Counted from the first letter of the stretch, positions 46,863 through 61,600 are shown. The stretch: DNA of 64,000 nt from Agelaius tricolor (GCA_023055355.1 JALJCS010000009.1:47026501-47090500), one strand, 5' to 3'. Numbers and translations: made by a program. Notes: generated from the sequence alone by a model not told the origin.

Positions 46863-49800
46863 CTACCTTCACTGACTGCTGACTCCCACTAATGATGCCC
46901 TTAAACCTTGTGCCACCATTTGCAGGAATATTTAACACATGTGAAGGTGGATTCTGCAGCTTTTCATTGAGGGACATAATTTTTCCTCAGTGTCACAGAG
47001 TAGTCTGTCAGAAAAATGGGCTGAGTGTCACCTTACTGACTGTCCTCTACAGTTTGCAGCCTCACAAAAAATGTGACATCATCTTACTCCTCATTGCTCA
47101 GCATCTGAAATCTCTTGATATGACCAATGTTTTTGTAGGCTTGGTCTACTTGTTGGAGTCATCCCTTGAAGGTGAGGAGTTTGAAGTGTGATGTGTACTG
47201 TGCAAATATCACTGTGCAAAATTCATGCACTCTCCCTTTTCCCTGTTTTGCAGCCTGGTTTAATAATGGAGACAGGGAGAAGTCTGGCCAGTGCAGAGTA
47301 TCAGACAAGGCAGGCTGAACTGTCCTGTTGGAGAAGGTGTCTGTGAAAGCCAGTTAATTTATGGGGGACATGTCAAAGTGCCAAGGAAGGGGAAACAAAG
47401 CTGAATCAAGAAAGCAGAGGGAGAAGGAGCAGTCCTGAAAGCAGTATGTGATTTTGGCCTTGCAAAAGTATGAAAGTTGACAATAGAGAGAAAAATCTTT
47501 GTAGCTGTGAAGAGCTGAGTGGCTCTAAATGGCTCATTTCATAACAGACAGGTCTTTGAGAGGCAGCAAACACAGAAGGAAAGCAGTGAGCAGAAAAGAA
47601 TATAAAGAATGAAGGGAAGAGGGTGAGAGAACTAGGAAAAGGGAGCAACATGAACACTAAAGAGAGAATTAAGAGTTAACTAATTCCATTTAAGTGGGTG
47701 AAACTGAAAGTGATAAGACAGCACTGAGAGTCACCAGCTGGAAAGAACTGATGAGATAGAAAAATTGGTGTATCCAAGCTGCATAGTTAGGATGTAATTT
47801 AATTATTTTACTGCTTTATCATAGTGCACTATTATCATATTGTTCTAAGCAAAGTTAGAAACTTGAATTTTTTCTTGGTATTCCTGAAGATTTTCTTTTG
47901 GCACTCAACCTTTGTCATGCTCCAATAACAAACAAAGCATCTTGCCACGTAAATGCACACATTTATCATCAAACCCTCTAAATTTTAAAGTCCCCTGTGT
48001 TTCCCATATTGGAATAAGAGCTAGAATTTGAAGCTGGAGCCCACAGTACTGCTGGTACAAAACATAACAGGGTGTGACCAGAGATTTTTGGCTCTCACTG
48101 CATCCATTGGAAGATTTACTGTTGACGTCAATGGGAGGAGAGTTGGGCCCACGGTAGGAGCTACAGTAGTAAAAACAATGCATTTGACTTCTTTAGCTGT
48201 ATCTCTGTTTGCCAGTGGCCCTTCGGGCACTGCATGTAAATGAAGACAAAACAAAAAGAGATTAAAATGTCTCTGATTCCAGCAGATGTAGAACAAACAG
48301 TGACAAATCAAAGTATGCAGTGGTGCAAACTGAGTCATCACACTGTTTAGGGCAGGCCATCCCACACTCCCATGAAACCACTGCCTGCTTAGGGTTTTGC
48401 TAGCATACAAATCAGCACAAAAAGGTGGATATTAATAAAAGAGAGTATTTTTAGGCGTTCAAATCAACCAGAGTCAGTCAAATTCTTTGCCCCAGCCATG
48501 TGCTGCTAAGCAGTGTCAGATGCTCACACATACACAAATTGACATTTACAAGGCACGCTGTGCCTAGTGCCAAGTTAGAAATAAATTGCCTCTTCATAGG
48601 TTCACCAGAGTCTCCTAAGTACACTAGAGCCTCCTAAGATTCATTTACTGTTTGCTACTGGTGGGATTGGACTGCTCCTGGGCAGAGAATGAAAATGCAT
48701 TCAGGGCAGCACAATGGAAACTGCATGAAATGAAGTGCAATAACTGCAAAGCTGCAGTTTCATGGGGTAATGTTTTGGGTGTGCTGCATATGGAGGATTA
48801 GGTTTGACTGTAATTAACAGCAGTGTGGGCTGCATAATTAACTCTGCTGGAATGATGCTGGAAACCAACTAAAATAAATACCAGCAGCACTTACCTGGGG
48901 AGTGTAGAAGAGGCTTTGCTTGTAAAGAATTCAGCCCTGAAAGGATTTCCCTCAGCTGCTGACTGCTGGTGGGTGTCTCCAAGAACACAGTCTTTTGATG
49001 CTGGAGGAAGCTGAAGATCCTCATTTTGCCTCTTCACTTGTCCAGGCCCAGTGTGATATTAAGTTCTGTGAGTCCACCTGAGGAAAAATCCATGCACATT
49101 TATAGGACAAGAGGAAGGAGAACCTCACCTGTTTGGATGAGCCATTGGTCAAAAATCCAGTGTGCTGTCACTTGGCTGTCTGATACAGTTCATGGTAGCT
49201 CAAAAGAAACAAAAAATTCACTTGGGCAGTGCTGCACACCGATATGGGACACAGCAGCTCTGAGCTTACATCTCAGAGCTAGCAAAGCTTTGTCTAAATC
49301 CCTTCCTGAAGGCCTGAGAGCCAGCTAAGCCCACACCTACCAGCTTTTGTCCTCCTCCTTGGACTGTTTTCCTTCCTGGAGAAGGTGCAGGCCTGACTTT
49401 GCTGGTGAGGCCAGCTCTCAAGAGCATTGTCTTTCTGCAGATAATTATAGAATGGGTTTGGACAGTTAAGAAGGATGATGTCTACCACATGGTGCTGTAA
49501 CAATTAACAAGGGAGCCAAAGAAGACAAAGCTTTACCACAGACTCCCCAAATGAGGCAAGATGGTGCCTGTGGTGAGAGGTTCTGTTCCCTGACACAGTA
49601 ACTGAAAACATTGCAAGAGGAAGAAGGACAGAGGCCTTATTTGTAGTCATCTTTCTAAAAAAAGAGCTACAGATACATGGCTGCTGGCTTGTCTGGTTCT
49701 TGAGCTGTGTTGGTGCCAGCAGCAGTTATCCTTTGGTTGTGATGGTCTCTCCTGACTGAGGGAAGGTTTCTAGGGAGAAATATGTTCCTCTCTTGGGCTA

Positions 49801-51334
49801 GTTCCTACACATGGGAGAAATCAGACAAGATTTAGGACACCCAAGCCCCTTTGGGTGAGAAGGGTTTCAGCTCTGTGCCTGTTTATTCCAGTTTTGTCAG
49901 TGGGTCTAATGTAAGGTGTTGTTTCACCCTGGAAACCTTGCTGTGTTTGCTTCTGTAGTTCCCAGAAGCTTCAATAATGCTTCCAGGAGTGTTTATCCTG
50001 ATTAAAACTGGCCTATGCAGCTTCAAGCCCTGGTATGAAGTGCTGTGAGCATGAGCTTGTCTTGGCTTTAGCAGTGCCAGTGCTGCCAGCCGTGTCTGGG
50101 GGGGCTGCTCTGGGTTTTAAGCAAATTCAGAGGTCTCCAAACACTGCTCACTACCTCACAATAGTGATAAGTGAATCTCTCAGTCTTTAGAAAATGCTTG
50201 TGGTTTAAGGGCTTGTTGTAAAGACAAATGAGAAATAAGAAATGGAATGAGATACTGTTCTCTCCTATTCATGGCTGTGGGAAAAGAAGTGCTTTGGGAA
50301 CAGAAGGCAGAGTTGGGAGAGCTCCTGCAGGCATGGTACCCCCTCACCCACACAGCCATACAGCTCTGCTTTAAATACGCTGCTTTAAAATATTTGCCCT
50401 CTCTTGGGGGTCAGAAATTTGGATTATCTTGTGGGAAAAAGAAAGGAATCTCTTGAGGGACATGTTTCCCTCCCTTTGCCTTTCCTGTGCAAGAACTGGA
50501 TGTTTTGTAGGCAGAGTTTGTTCAAAATGCCTACTAAGGCAGCCTTCCTATAGCTGCCTTAGTAACTGTAACCAAATAGCTCCCACTTTTATCAGCAAGC
50601 TTTATGTGTTTAGGGATAGGCATTAAACTACAATTTGGTGTGAATGTCAGGTGTTGACGAAGAGCAGATCCCAGATAGAGCAGCAAGGACATTTCATCCA
50701 GGCTGTGTTGGAAGTGCAGGAGTGGAGCTGTGTGGGAGACTCTTGGCTGAATTTATTGCTCCAGGCCAGCTCGAGTTGCTGATTCCCTGTAACTTCAGCT
50801 GGAGTCATTTGATGTGCTTGGGCATGTGGCTCCAGTCTGCCCTCAGAAACACCTCTCTTAGCATGGTGACCTTAATTCCCCCCTTCTATTCTCTCATGTT
50901 AAAAATAAGGAGGAAAGAAATCCAGCTTTTATTGGCAGAGTGCTCTGCTTGTGCCACTTGTCTTTGGGGCACTACACCCACACTGAGCTCCCAGTGCTTG
51001 GGTGTGGGAAGCCTGAGCACGAGCATTTGCCCAGGCATCAGGAGTGCAAGGTCTTGAAAGGATTGTTGGGACATGTCCCTCCTAGTTTGGGTCAGCCCAA
51101 GTGTCCTGGGTTAGGAAACAGGCCTCACTCCTTCTTCATCCTCCATGGAGAGAGGGAGAGATGATGACTTCAGATATTTCCCAGCTTTTGTGTATGCTCT
51201 TGCTTTGAATTGTTCTTTGGAAGCATGCACAGCATTTATGGCATTAGCAGCTGTGACCTGTTCATAAGAGGAGCCCCAGTTTGTCTCTGTTTCACACTGC
51301 AGGTGCAGGAGACATTCAGTGCCCTCAAGCACAG
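46863..51334. other. Intergenic, with one possible ancient repeat
   Basis: No gene seen. At about 48115-48160 the string GTTGACGTCAATGGGAGGAG resembles the TTGACTTCAATGGGAG core seen in old dispersed sauropsid repeats (weak call). The rest shows nothing recognisable. Confidence 0.5.
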
Positions 51335-51432
51335 GGTGTGATCCTTGGGGTGTCTGTGCAGGGCCAGGAGCTGGACTCAGTGATCCTTGATGGCATCTTC
51401 CAATTTAGGGTATTCTGTGCTTCTACAATTCC
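51335..51432 (+). mobile_element. CR1 LINE 3' fragment
   Basis: Sense CR1: GTGCAGGGCCAGGAGCTGGA, CTCAGTGATCCTTGATGG, then GGGTATTCTGTGCTTCTAC. It is about 100 bases long. Confidence 0.85.
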
Positions 51433-52044
51433 AAATTTCCTGGCTGCAACCAATGGATACAGTGAAGAGTCACACACTGTTCTGCTGGAAGAAATGTGTG
51501 CAACTTTACAGTGCCCTAACAAAGTTAATTCCCCTCAGAGGCACACTCAGATGTCCTGCACAAACCACAAGATGTCAGTCTGGCTACATGAAAATTCAAG
51601 CACAGTCCTTCCCAGGCTCATGCAGTATTTTAAACTCTAATATCTCTGGTAACACAATCTCTTCATATACCACTACAATTTGTCCTGCTACACAGCCATA
51701 AATCTTCTTTCTCTTTGCAGTGACTCTTTCACATAGGGCAAAATATTTAAGATAAAAATGATGTCAGGGAATGTAATTTACCTCTTGTTAAAAATAGTTT
51801 TTAATACTGAAGTGTCCTTGATCTTTATGTTCTGGCTCTGGTTTTGCTGTGCTAACACTTGCAAGGACACACACTGGCAGGTGGGATTAGTTGTACCCTT
51901 ACAAACCATTTCCTTGAAGCACTTTGTGCAGAAAGCACTTTAGCTATTAAACAAGTCATGGGTCACTTTTCCTCCATGTTTCCCTATTTGACTGATGCGT
52001 ATGCTACAGTTTAAATTTCCACATGCATTCCCTCAGACCTTTGC
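51433..52044. other. Intergenic, nothing recognised
   Basis: About 600 bases between CR1 copies with no gene or repeat identified. Confidence 0.55.
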
Positions 52045-52503
52045 TCTGGAAATTAAATGGAGCAAGTCCAGGGGAGGCCATAAAGATGATCCAAGGGCAG
52101 GAGCATCTCTCCAAAGAAAATCAGCTGAGATAGAGCTGGGGCTGTTGGTCCTGGAGAAGACAAGGTTCCAGGGAAACCTCAGAGCCCTTTCCAGGGCCTA
52201 AAGAGACTCCAGGAGAGCTGGAGAGGGACTGGGGACAAGGGATGGAGGGATAGGACACAGGGAATGGCTCTAAACTTAAAGAGAGTATGTTTAAGTTGAA
52301 TATTAGGAAGAAATTTTTTCTTGTAAGGATGGGGAGGCCCTGGCACAGGTGCCCAGAGAAGCTGTGGCTGCCCCTGGATCCCTGGCAGTGTCCAAGGCCA
52401 AGCTGGACAGGGTTTAGAGCATCCTGGGATAGTGGAAACTGTCCCATGGATGACAGAGGGTTGTAACTAAATGATCTCTAAGGTCCCATCCAACACAAAC
52501 TCT
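52045..52503 (+). mobile_element. CR1 LINE 3' fragment, about 460 bp
   Basis: Sense CR1 with recognisable blocks: GGGGCTGTTGGTCCTGGAGA, AGACTCCAGGAGAGCTGGAG, GGGACTGGGGACAAGGGATG, GAGGCCCTGGCACAGG, GAGAAGCTGTGGCTGCCCC, GTGTCCAAGGCCAAGCTGGA, and ATGATCTCTAAGGTCCCATC near the end. It is followed by a T-rich stretch and (TG)n. Confidence 0.93.
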
Positions 52504-52510
52504 TTTTATT

Positions 52511-52562
52511 TTCTTCTTTTTTTTTTTTTCTTTTTTTTTGTGTGTGTGTGTGTGTGTGTGTG
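52511..52562. repeat. T-rich tract and (TG)12 microsatellite
   Basis: T-rich run, then 12 uninterrupted TG dinucleotides at 52539-52562, directly after the CR1 copy. Likely length-polymorphic. Confidence 0.95.
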
Positions 52563-55429
52563 ATTGGTATCTGGGGAACTGCAAGAGCTCCGTTCAGGGT
52601 GCCCAACTTCATCAATAGGGCTCGATCTTAGTTTTGAAATCCTTGCTGATTTCCTCCATGTGACATTTTTCCTGGCCACGTGCCTGTGTAAGATTTGCGT
52701 CTGGCCCAACCCCTGCCTCCTAAGAGGCTCCTGGGTCTGTTCCTAAGCCCTGTGACTTGACCAGGCACTGGAAGAAGCCTTTGTCCCTTAAGGTAAAGCC
52801 ATTCCCCCTCTGAATCACGGGGCTGTAGGAGGATGGCTGAAGGCAGGACATGGCCCATGTGCTGCTAATGAGACAGAAATCTCTCAGAATGTGACAATCA
52901 CTCTAATAAATTTCTTGGGATTGTGGATCTTTTCAGGCTCGTTCTTTATTTCAGATCAAATCCTACCAAACCTATTTATATTTCTCTGGTGATAGATGTT
53001 AGGGGATATGTTCAATTAAAACCCTGTTTTAATGGTGTAAGTGTAGCTAAACAAATTTAAAACAATTCCCATGTGTAGTTAAGGCATCCTGCACAACTTC
53101 TAAAGGGGTCCTATTTCTCAGAGTATTACAAATCTTCTGGGTTAATAAATATGTTTCACTTGGTATCTGACATTCAATTTCAATTGGCAAAGACAGTGGA
53201 GTAGTGAGATAAAGCAGAAAGTTTAAAAAAAAAGCTGGAGAAAGAATAAACACAATCTTGAAAAGGAGGAATATTTTGACTATTTTAGCATGATAATATT
53301 AGTGGAAAAAAAAATCTGCCTGCCACTGAACACTCCTAGTGTTTACATGGAGGATCCTGCTGCCAATGTTGATGTGAGCCTGCTCATGGAGAAATCCAAA
53401 TATTGTTTGGCAGCTGCAGATGGCAGTGCAGGACTGTGCATAGAGAGATGGCAGCTCTCAGGAGTTGGGTCTGGTCCAGTTTTGTAGCTAAACTTACTCA
53501 CTCTTTGCTACTATGATGAAACTCTACTGTAATCCAGGCTTGCTGCTGGTGTTGCTCACTCTTGAGGGGATTGCAGGTGATTTTCCCTCATGGTACAGTT
53601 TTCCTTCCAGGCAAGTGTAATAAATGGTAACAGCTGAAAAGTGCAATATACTTTAGTAAAGGATGTAAAAAAGGAATTTAGATATTTTTCATTGGGGTAC
53701 CACTGCTCCATACATTCCTATTTCTGACTATTTTCACTCATTTTCTGGGGTAAAAAGCTGTTGCTGTAACAGAGCATGTTGGGAGACTGAAAAGAAGACA
53801 GGGCAGCTATCTGCCAAAGCTTTGGCACACCTTTAGGTTTCCTCGTAAAAACCTTCTGAGATGTGGCTTGGGGGTTCAGAAGATAAATAAGTTCTCATAA
53901 GGACAACTGAAAACAAATCTAGGCCTCGATGTTGCAGCCATGTGTTTTAGCAGTCTGAGTTCAGACCCTGCATAGGATCAGTCACATGCAGAAAGTATTT
54001 ATGGAACTGATTCCCATGATGGAATATAAAAACCAGAAGGCCCTGCTTCCAAATAACAAAATAAGATGCATAACATTTTTCTTGCATAGGATACATTAAT
54101 TATAGAGTTATAGTAAAATTGGTGTTTAAGAGACTTGAATTTGAATTCCAATTCTTTCAGAGTTCTTTCTGTGACCTTTGTGCAGGGCAGTGAGGTGTAA
54201 TAGAAAGCAAGGCTCTTGGAGACAGTCCCTGCAGCCTGGAATACTGATTATTTGGAATACTGATTATTTGTTTCTAATGGGACTGGCAGTGGGAGATAAA
54301 TTCCCAAGGATCTGTGTGTGTGACCTCTGATGTTCTGCTGCTGCAAGCAGGGTGAGGCCTCGTAGCTGCCTCATTTGACCCAAAAGTACAAAAAGCTGCA
54401 GGGCAGAACCCCCACACCCTGTGAAAGGTTTTGTGCTCTGTGTATGTCCCCCTCAGCCAGTGCAGTGACATCTCTGGTGCTCTCCCTTTCCCAAAGTGCT
54501 TCCAATGTGTGTTGGGAAGGCCAGGAAGGCACCAGGCCCAGCCAAGCCTTTGACGGCGCCTCCACCTACGAGAAACCACAATTTGTGACTGGGACTGGTG
54601 CTTGGAGAAGCCTCACTTTTGTTGGACTGGGAGATTTTTGTGAAGCCAGAGCCAGGATCGTGTGGTTTGGAAGAGGCTTTTGGGAGATTAGCAGCAAATC
54701 AGTAGGTTTCTCAACTGCCTCTGACAGCTATGAGTAGGAGGGACAACAGCCTGGGATTTAGGAGAGTCAGGATTATGTCCCTTGATCTTCTACTTTCTCC
54801 TCTGTGACTCCAGGGCATGGGACTGGAGCCCAGGTGAAGTTCCAAGAACCAGAGCCTGGGAGGAGAGCAGAGGAAGAAGGTAAAAGTTGTCATCAGGCCA
54901 GTTTCAGTGCAGGTGTTACCGTGACCTCAGAGGTGCTCCTTGGTGGACATCTGCACAGTTGAATTCTCAAGGGAGTCAAGTTCCTTGTATTCTTAGAATG
55001 GGAATAGGTAAAGCTGTGTGCCTGGTTGGTTATTTTAATTTAAATCAGAAGCCAAGTTCCAGCTACACTCAGCACTGGGATAGCACTGGAGACTGTACTG
55101 TGAGAGGGTCATGGGTGTGCTTTTATACTCACCCTGATCCCTATGTGAGATAGTGGGGAGAGCTGAAATGGCTGGGTAGACGTGGTAAAAATTCAAATAT
55201 TGACACAGGCTACCACCTCTGAACAAATGCCTGGATGTGAGAAGATCCAAACTTCAAGGCTGTGAGGGCAAAGTCCTCTGTTTATCCACAGAGCAGGTCT
55301 GCAGTTGAACAATTCCTGATGTTTCCTCAGCCATGTGCCACCACTTTGTCCTCTGGCACCACTGGTGAGCAATACCTGTCCAGGGCCTGGCATGTGGCCA
55401 TTCGTTCATGGCACACAGATTTCTACACA
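52563..55429. other. Intergenic, nothing recognised
   Basis: No gene seen. A 16-base direct duplication (GGAATACTGATTATTT twice) is at 54238-54270. Confidence 0.55.
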
Positions 55430-55576
55430 GCTACTGGACTGGAAGTGTCCAAGGCCAGCTTGGATGGGACTTGGAGCAACCTAGGAAAGTAGAAGGTATC
55501 CCTGCCCATGGCAGGGGATTGGAACTAGATGGTCTTTAAGGACGCTTCCAAACCAAATCTTTCTGTGATTCAATGA
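55430..55576 (+). mobile_element. CR1 LINE 3' fragment
   Basis: Sense CR1: GTGTCCAAGGCCAGCTTGGA, TCCCTGCCCATGGCAGGGGA, ACTAGATGGTCTTTAAGG, ending in TCTTTCTGTGATTCAATG, the usual 3' tail. Confidence 0.92.
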
Positions 55577-55584
55577 AATGGGCT

Positions 55585-55672
55585 TTTTTTTTGTTTGGTT
55601 GGTTTGGTTTTGATTTTTTTTTTTTTTTTTTTGTGTTTTGTTTTGGGGGGTTTTTTGTTGTTTTTTTGTTTA
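55585..55672. repeat. T/G-rich low-complexity tract
   Basis: Nearly pure T and G on the plus strand (TTTGTTTGGTTGGTTTGG, a T run of about 18, then GGGGGG and more T). It follows the CR1 tail almost directly. Confidence 0.9.
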
Positions 55673-55676
55673 AGAA

Positions 55677-58600
55677 ACAGTTCATGAAATTGTGGTTGGC
55701 AAGATATTGGTGGTCTTTACATAGGAAGGAGTTAACAGTCAAAATATACAGATGGAATTTGGAAAATAATCTTATATATAAACTATATAGTACGTGAAAG
55801 TAATAGGTGAACTACAAGCAGATTGTCCAAGTGATAGAGCACACCAAGAAAAATATTTGTCTGGACTGGTTGCAGAGGCCTTTGATTTTCTTGAACTCTG
55901 CAAACTCACCATAATTATCAACTGCATCTGGAAAGAAGCTGTTAATTGGTAAAAAGTGTTCTTCTCTCCCCTCTGCCTGTAAAGGTTTGAACTGAACAGT
56001 TTTCCAGTTCCACCCATGTCTTGGAAAATTTGGAGTATTCAAAACTACACTTCATTAAACACCTCATGTAATCTCTGTAAGGGCACATTGTATGTTTGAA
56101 AATGCCCTATTCACTTTTCCCAAAGCATTTTCCTTTCTTGCGTAAGAAACTTGTTTAATTTTTAGTCTGAATTGTCACTGTAACCTTTTTTTGAGACTTT
56201 GATGGCTGTGAACAACTGACCTTCTTCCATCTCCTTATGATACTACAGCAACTTTAAAGACAGGACCTCTTTCAGCTGATTTGTTGAAGAAGCTGGGCTG
56301 ATCTAACAAATTTTAGAAAATAACTATAAAATACCTGACCTGCTTGATCTGAGGCTGGTGGATGTGAGCTACATGTGGACTCTGGCAGGTGAGAGGAGGA
56401 AACAGGCAGAACTTGCTGGGGACTTGTATTAAAGTTGTTCTGCTCTGTCATGACCTTCAAAACTGTAATTCAAACAGGGATCTGTTGCATTAAGAACAGG
56501 CAGCTCAGATCTTGATGTCTTCACTACCAATGCCATTTTTACCCTGCATACTGAAATAAAAAGAGTGAAATAGCTTTCCAGTGGTGATAACTTTATTGAA
56601 TTTACATCCTAAATCACTGTTAAATAAGAACAAGTGATAATGACTTTCTTTTGGAGTACTCTGAAATATTTATGGTGATTAAAATATGATCTGTAGAAAT
56701 TCACAACATGAAATGCACAACATGCATTGAAGCATGATAGAGCTTCAATCTAAGCTCTGTCATGAAGATTTGAAAAGGTCCTAAATATCGGAGTATTTTA
56801 TGGCTCTAAGAAGCTTTTAGAATCACATAACTCTCTGATGTAAATCAAAACACCTCCACTGGCATGTTGGTATTTTTCCACTGAGAATTTAATTATGATA
56901 TAGCAAAATTCATTGTTAAACTATTCTCTGTGAAATCCAGTAGGGGAACAACAATATATTCACTCCCAGAATCATGCAGCATTTCACAATCCTAATTTCC
57001 TTTTTAAAGACTGGAGATATCCTGCTAATAGCATTAAACCATCCTCAGACAATTAAAAGCAACAACAACAACAACAACTGCAAGTACATAATTGTGTTAG
57101 AGTGGAAAATGATCTGCCACTTATACAACTTAGCTAACACAAATAACCGAATAACAGCTGCTGTCCTCTTTGGCTCAGGTCTTACAGACTTAATTCTGGG
57201 TTCCTTTTGCCCTTTTCCAGCTGCTACTTTGGATGTTTTTTGTGTCTAACAGTGTGGGTATCCACAGAGAGGCCCAGGCTGCTTTTTGGAATGATAAATG
57301 TTAAAGGTGAAAAGTGGAGTATATAATGCTATATGCTTTAGCTTTGAATTTCCAAGCTGTTCTGAGATATTCTGCATCTGAATCATCCTGTGAAATAACT
57401 CGTTGTTTTTGTTCAGAGGGTATTTTTCAGCTGGGAGAACAAGAAATCTAATTTCATCGTGACACAGGAGCGGTGGATTAAAATTACCCGATGTTAACCA
57501 AGCTCACTATTACTATGTTAACCAAGCTCCAGACCTTTACCATTTTCTTATTAAATTTTGTACAGGGTTTTAAATATATTTTTCAGTGCACAGTGAGAAA
57601 AATGGAATCTTCAAGAATATATTCCATTTGGAGCTGTAAATTCTAGACATGTCTGAGAACCTTTATGAAGAGAAATCAAGTAAAAATGATAAAGAAATCT
57701 CAGGGTCACTGGAGGGATGCTGCAGGAACCCACATGGTGGTGTCTCTCTTCTTACTCATTCCGTCTCTTTCTCTTACCCCTGCCCCTCTCTTCATCACAT
57801 TTGCTGCTAAATAAAATTCATATTATTTACTTTGCCTATGGTTTCATTTGCACCTTAATTTGGGCATAGGCATCGTTTCATAATCAGATCCTATCAGGTC
57901 TTGGTTTGAGACAGCAGTCAATGCTGTTTATAGTTGATTTAGTGATGTAACACAATAAGAGTAGGCTTGTTTTTTCTTTTCCTTTTTTTTCTAATTTTAT
58001 ATGCCTTTTTTTCAGATAAATGGCCAGAAAAAATACTCTTGATAAGGAAGCAGGCATGAGACATTCAATCATGCTGACTTTCAGCTTTCTTTGGGGTGAA
58101 AAAAAGACATTTGCTGACATCTTGCATTGCCATGTGACTGCTTTCAGAGCTTTCCATGACTTTTTTCCTGGAGCAGGTTTGTTTATAAGTGATGTATTTC
58201 CTAGCCAGGAATTTTAGCTGTGCTCTCTCCATCCCAGTCCAGAGGCACATTGTGAGATTCTGTCAGAGCAGCTCGGGCTCTCCGAGAGCTCCTTGGCTCC
58301 TGCACTTCAGGCACATATGGAGAAGATATCATCTGCAGAGATTGCACAGGCCCTCAAAATGTCTTTTTTTTTTTTTTTTCACTGGAGGCCTGTTTGAAAA
58401 CACCCATAATTTTTGTTTTTAAATGTATTTATGGAAATGGTCTAAATCCCCTACATGTCGGTTCAGTTTGCTTCCCGAGGCCACAGCAGATCATTTACGG
58501 GTTAGTTACACTCCTTGAGACTGAAAAACCCGTAAAGAATCACAGCAAGGCCTGGAAATCTAATTATTACTTGCTTACAACTTCCAAGGATGAAACCTTG

Positions 58601-61600
58601 CTCTCAGGTCCTTACCACAAACTGCTGATTTTTAACAATAATTTATGTGGGTGTGGAGGTTTTTTTTTTTGGTCAAGAACACACTTTGTCTGATCTGGAC
58701 AATTTTAGCTGGGGGCTGAGGCAGTCAAGTCCTTCTTTTTGTGGGGAATATTTGCAGCAGATCCAAGGACTTGACACCTAAGACATGAAAGCTGTGGTTT
58801 GGTGGATTTTTTTGCTCAGCATTTCAGTCACTTCCCGATATTGGAGCTTGGTAGCATCACTCATGGGCACAGCAGTGACCTGCATTTTGTGGGACAAAAG
58901 CAGCAGTGTATTTTTCAAGTTGGTGGTCATTTCTCTTCACTCAGAGTTCAGCTACCAAGATGAGATATAGAAAGCTGTCATGCCATGCATTTAATAATTT
59001 AATAAGCTTTGGGTTATCCTCTGATGTCAGCAGGAAATAAACAAGCAAAGCTTATCCATAACTGGCTCTCAGCAAAGAGCCAACACCAAGTTATAAAGTA
59101 AAGGCTGCCTTTGAGCAACCTTAAATTACTTTCATACTTGACCATCACCTGGAGAATTCCAAGGCAGGCAGTGAGAAGATTTGGGCAGAAAAGTCCATCT
59201 CCATAATTGATCTCCCAGGTATGTGTGAGCATGACTCAGATAGTGTTTTGTTTAGGGAGTCAGCACTGTTGATGTAAAGACTTCTCACAGGTTTGATCCA
59301 GCATCATTGAATTAAAGGTAAATTAAAGAGTATTGAATTAAAGAGTATCTTGCAGATTGAATTTAAAATAAGAATCAAGAGAAGTCCTGATCAAAAAAAT
59401 ATTATCTTCTTCCTCCATATTAACTTTTATTATCTCAACCAGAAAACATATTCTTTTTAATCCATTAGAAGAAAATATCCCCTTGTGAAATAATCATTTC
59501 CTAAACATGGGGGATGCTGATGTTAGCACATATAAGTAGGAGGCTGGATCTCTCTTTTAAGCTATTTGAATTCACTCAAATATATTTTTATATTGAGCCA
59601 GGGAGAATTTGAGAGATAATGTTAGAACCTTCTTAAATTTGCTATGTATTTTACATCCACACAGGGAAAAGCACTGTAATTCCAGTCCAAAGATGCTGCA
59701 GATTCCTCACTCAGCATTATTACCTGTTTTTTGCATTAAAAGAATTCATACTCAGTACTAATTTATCAGTGAAACAAGATGAATAAAGATTTATCAGTGA
59801 AATTATTCCCTTGGAAGGAGCCAGAGGTGACTCTGGGCACTACTTAAATACGGCTCTGCCTCTGCTTCATAAAATTCAGTGACTTTTAAAGCCTGGTGGC
59901 CAGGCTTCTGACTGACATTCTCCATATGGAAGAGTTTCATGGGTGATGAAAGACTAGGGACATCTGTCTTTGAAATTGGTTTCCATCCCCCTGCATGCAA
60001 ATCTAACCACCAGAAAGATTTAATCAAGAGAGAATTAAAACTAAGAAGAAATTGCCCACTCCATAAAATTCAAAACTTCTGATTGCCAGCTCTTCAGGAA
60101 GTCATAGAATTCCAGAATAAAGATAGAGAAAAGTAATGGGAGATAGCAAACTAAACAGGCAAATATTACATATGACTTTAATTATGTACAAATATATTTG
60201 TATACGTAATATGTATTTTTAGTCACTTAGCTGAAGTCTATTTTTTATTGAGAACAGATTGAAAATCATCACTTATCGCCATTAGTAGATGTAATTGTGC
60301 AGTGAGATGCTTCCCCAAACGAGCAGAGAAACCACATAAGAAGCTGGCTTTGTGTTGTCCAACATTAATTTGTACTTATTTCTGTTCTATCACACCACCT
60401 TTACACTGCTGTACTCCAAGTCAAAGGCCAGATCAGAAAAAAAGTTAGCCCTAAAAGCTAAATGGTGATTCTCTTGGTTTTATGTTAAAGGAGAGTAAAC
60501 AATCTTGAGTTTTTGAGGAAAAACCTGTAGCAAAATGTAAGTAGGAGGCTTTTTCTACTGCAGGATATGAGTAATTTCTCTTCATGCAAATGGGAGTTGT
60601 TTATGTGCAAGGTTTTGGGAAGTTTGAATAATTAATAGATGCAATTAGACACTGTCATAGAGAATAAATGAAAAAACAAAAGCAGAACACTGTATTAGAT
60701 ACGTGCAGATAAGATATTTAATATTTCTTATTCATCTTTTGGAGGCATCTCTGAAAATACTGTTTCTGAAGTGAAATGCAATTATAGGAGCAGAAATTAA
60801 TGTTTATATTCACATGTGGACAAACCCAGTTCGAAAAAAGCTCTCTTATGTTAGACATCACATGAAAATCACAGCTGGATCTTAACGCAGCCCAACAGAT
60901 GATTAGGACAATGTTTGTTTTCACAGAGGCAGCTACTAAAAAGTCCCTAAATGGGTGAGCTTTGGAACACAGTGGTATAGTTTTTCAGTGTCAGGATTGT
61001 CAGAGAGCTGAGCCTCTGGAAGAGGATGGAAAAGACAATGTATTTACTCTCACGTTTAAAGAAAAGAGGCTCCTTTGAAGGCCAAGGGCAATTTTACCAA
61101 TTGTATGATGAATACAAAGGACAAAATAATATTCTTCTTTTACATTCAGCAATTTTTTGTAGGATGGTGTCAGGAAAGGGCTGAGCTGTGCTAAATCTTG
61201 CTGAGAAACCTTTCTGGATCTAGAAGTCATTAGAGGTACACTACAAACATCTGAACAAGCTCTGCAAGGTGCCCTCTGGATCTCACAGCTCATATTTGCA
61301 CTATTTCAGATATTTTTGGCCCCTGTTTGGGCTGTGTAATGGACTATAATGTCAGGATTGTATAAACTCCAGTGTTTTCCTTGGAATTGGTGAGGATTTT
61401 ACGAGGCCTATGGATTTGCTTTAAATATACAAATATCTCTTCAGACATGTGGCTGCAGGGAAATTCAACCCTTAGTGTCTGAGCTCTTCTGCTTTGCCGC
61501 CTGTGAGACATTCCAATCAGCTGAGGGCGTTTGTTTAAGGGTAGCACAGCTTGGAATTTGGATTATTCCATAGGGATGCTCAGTAGCTGGCCATATTTGA

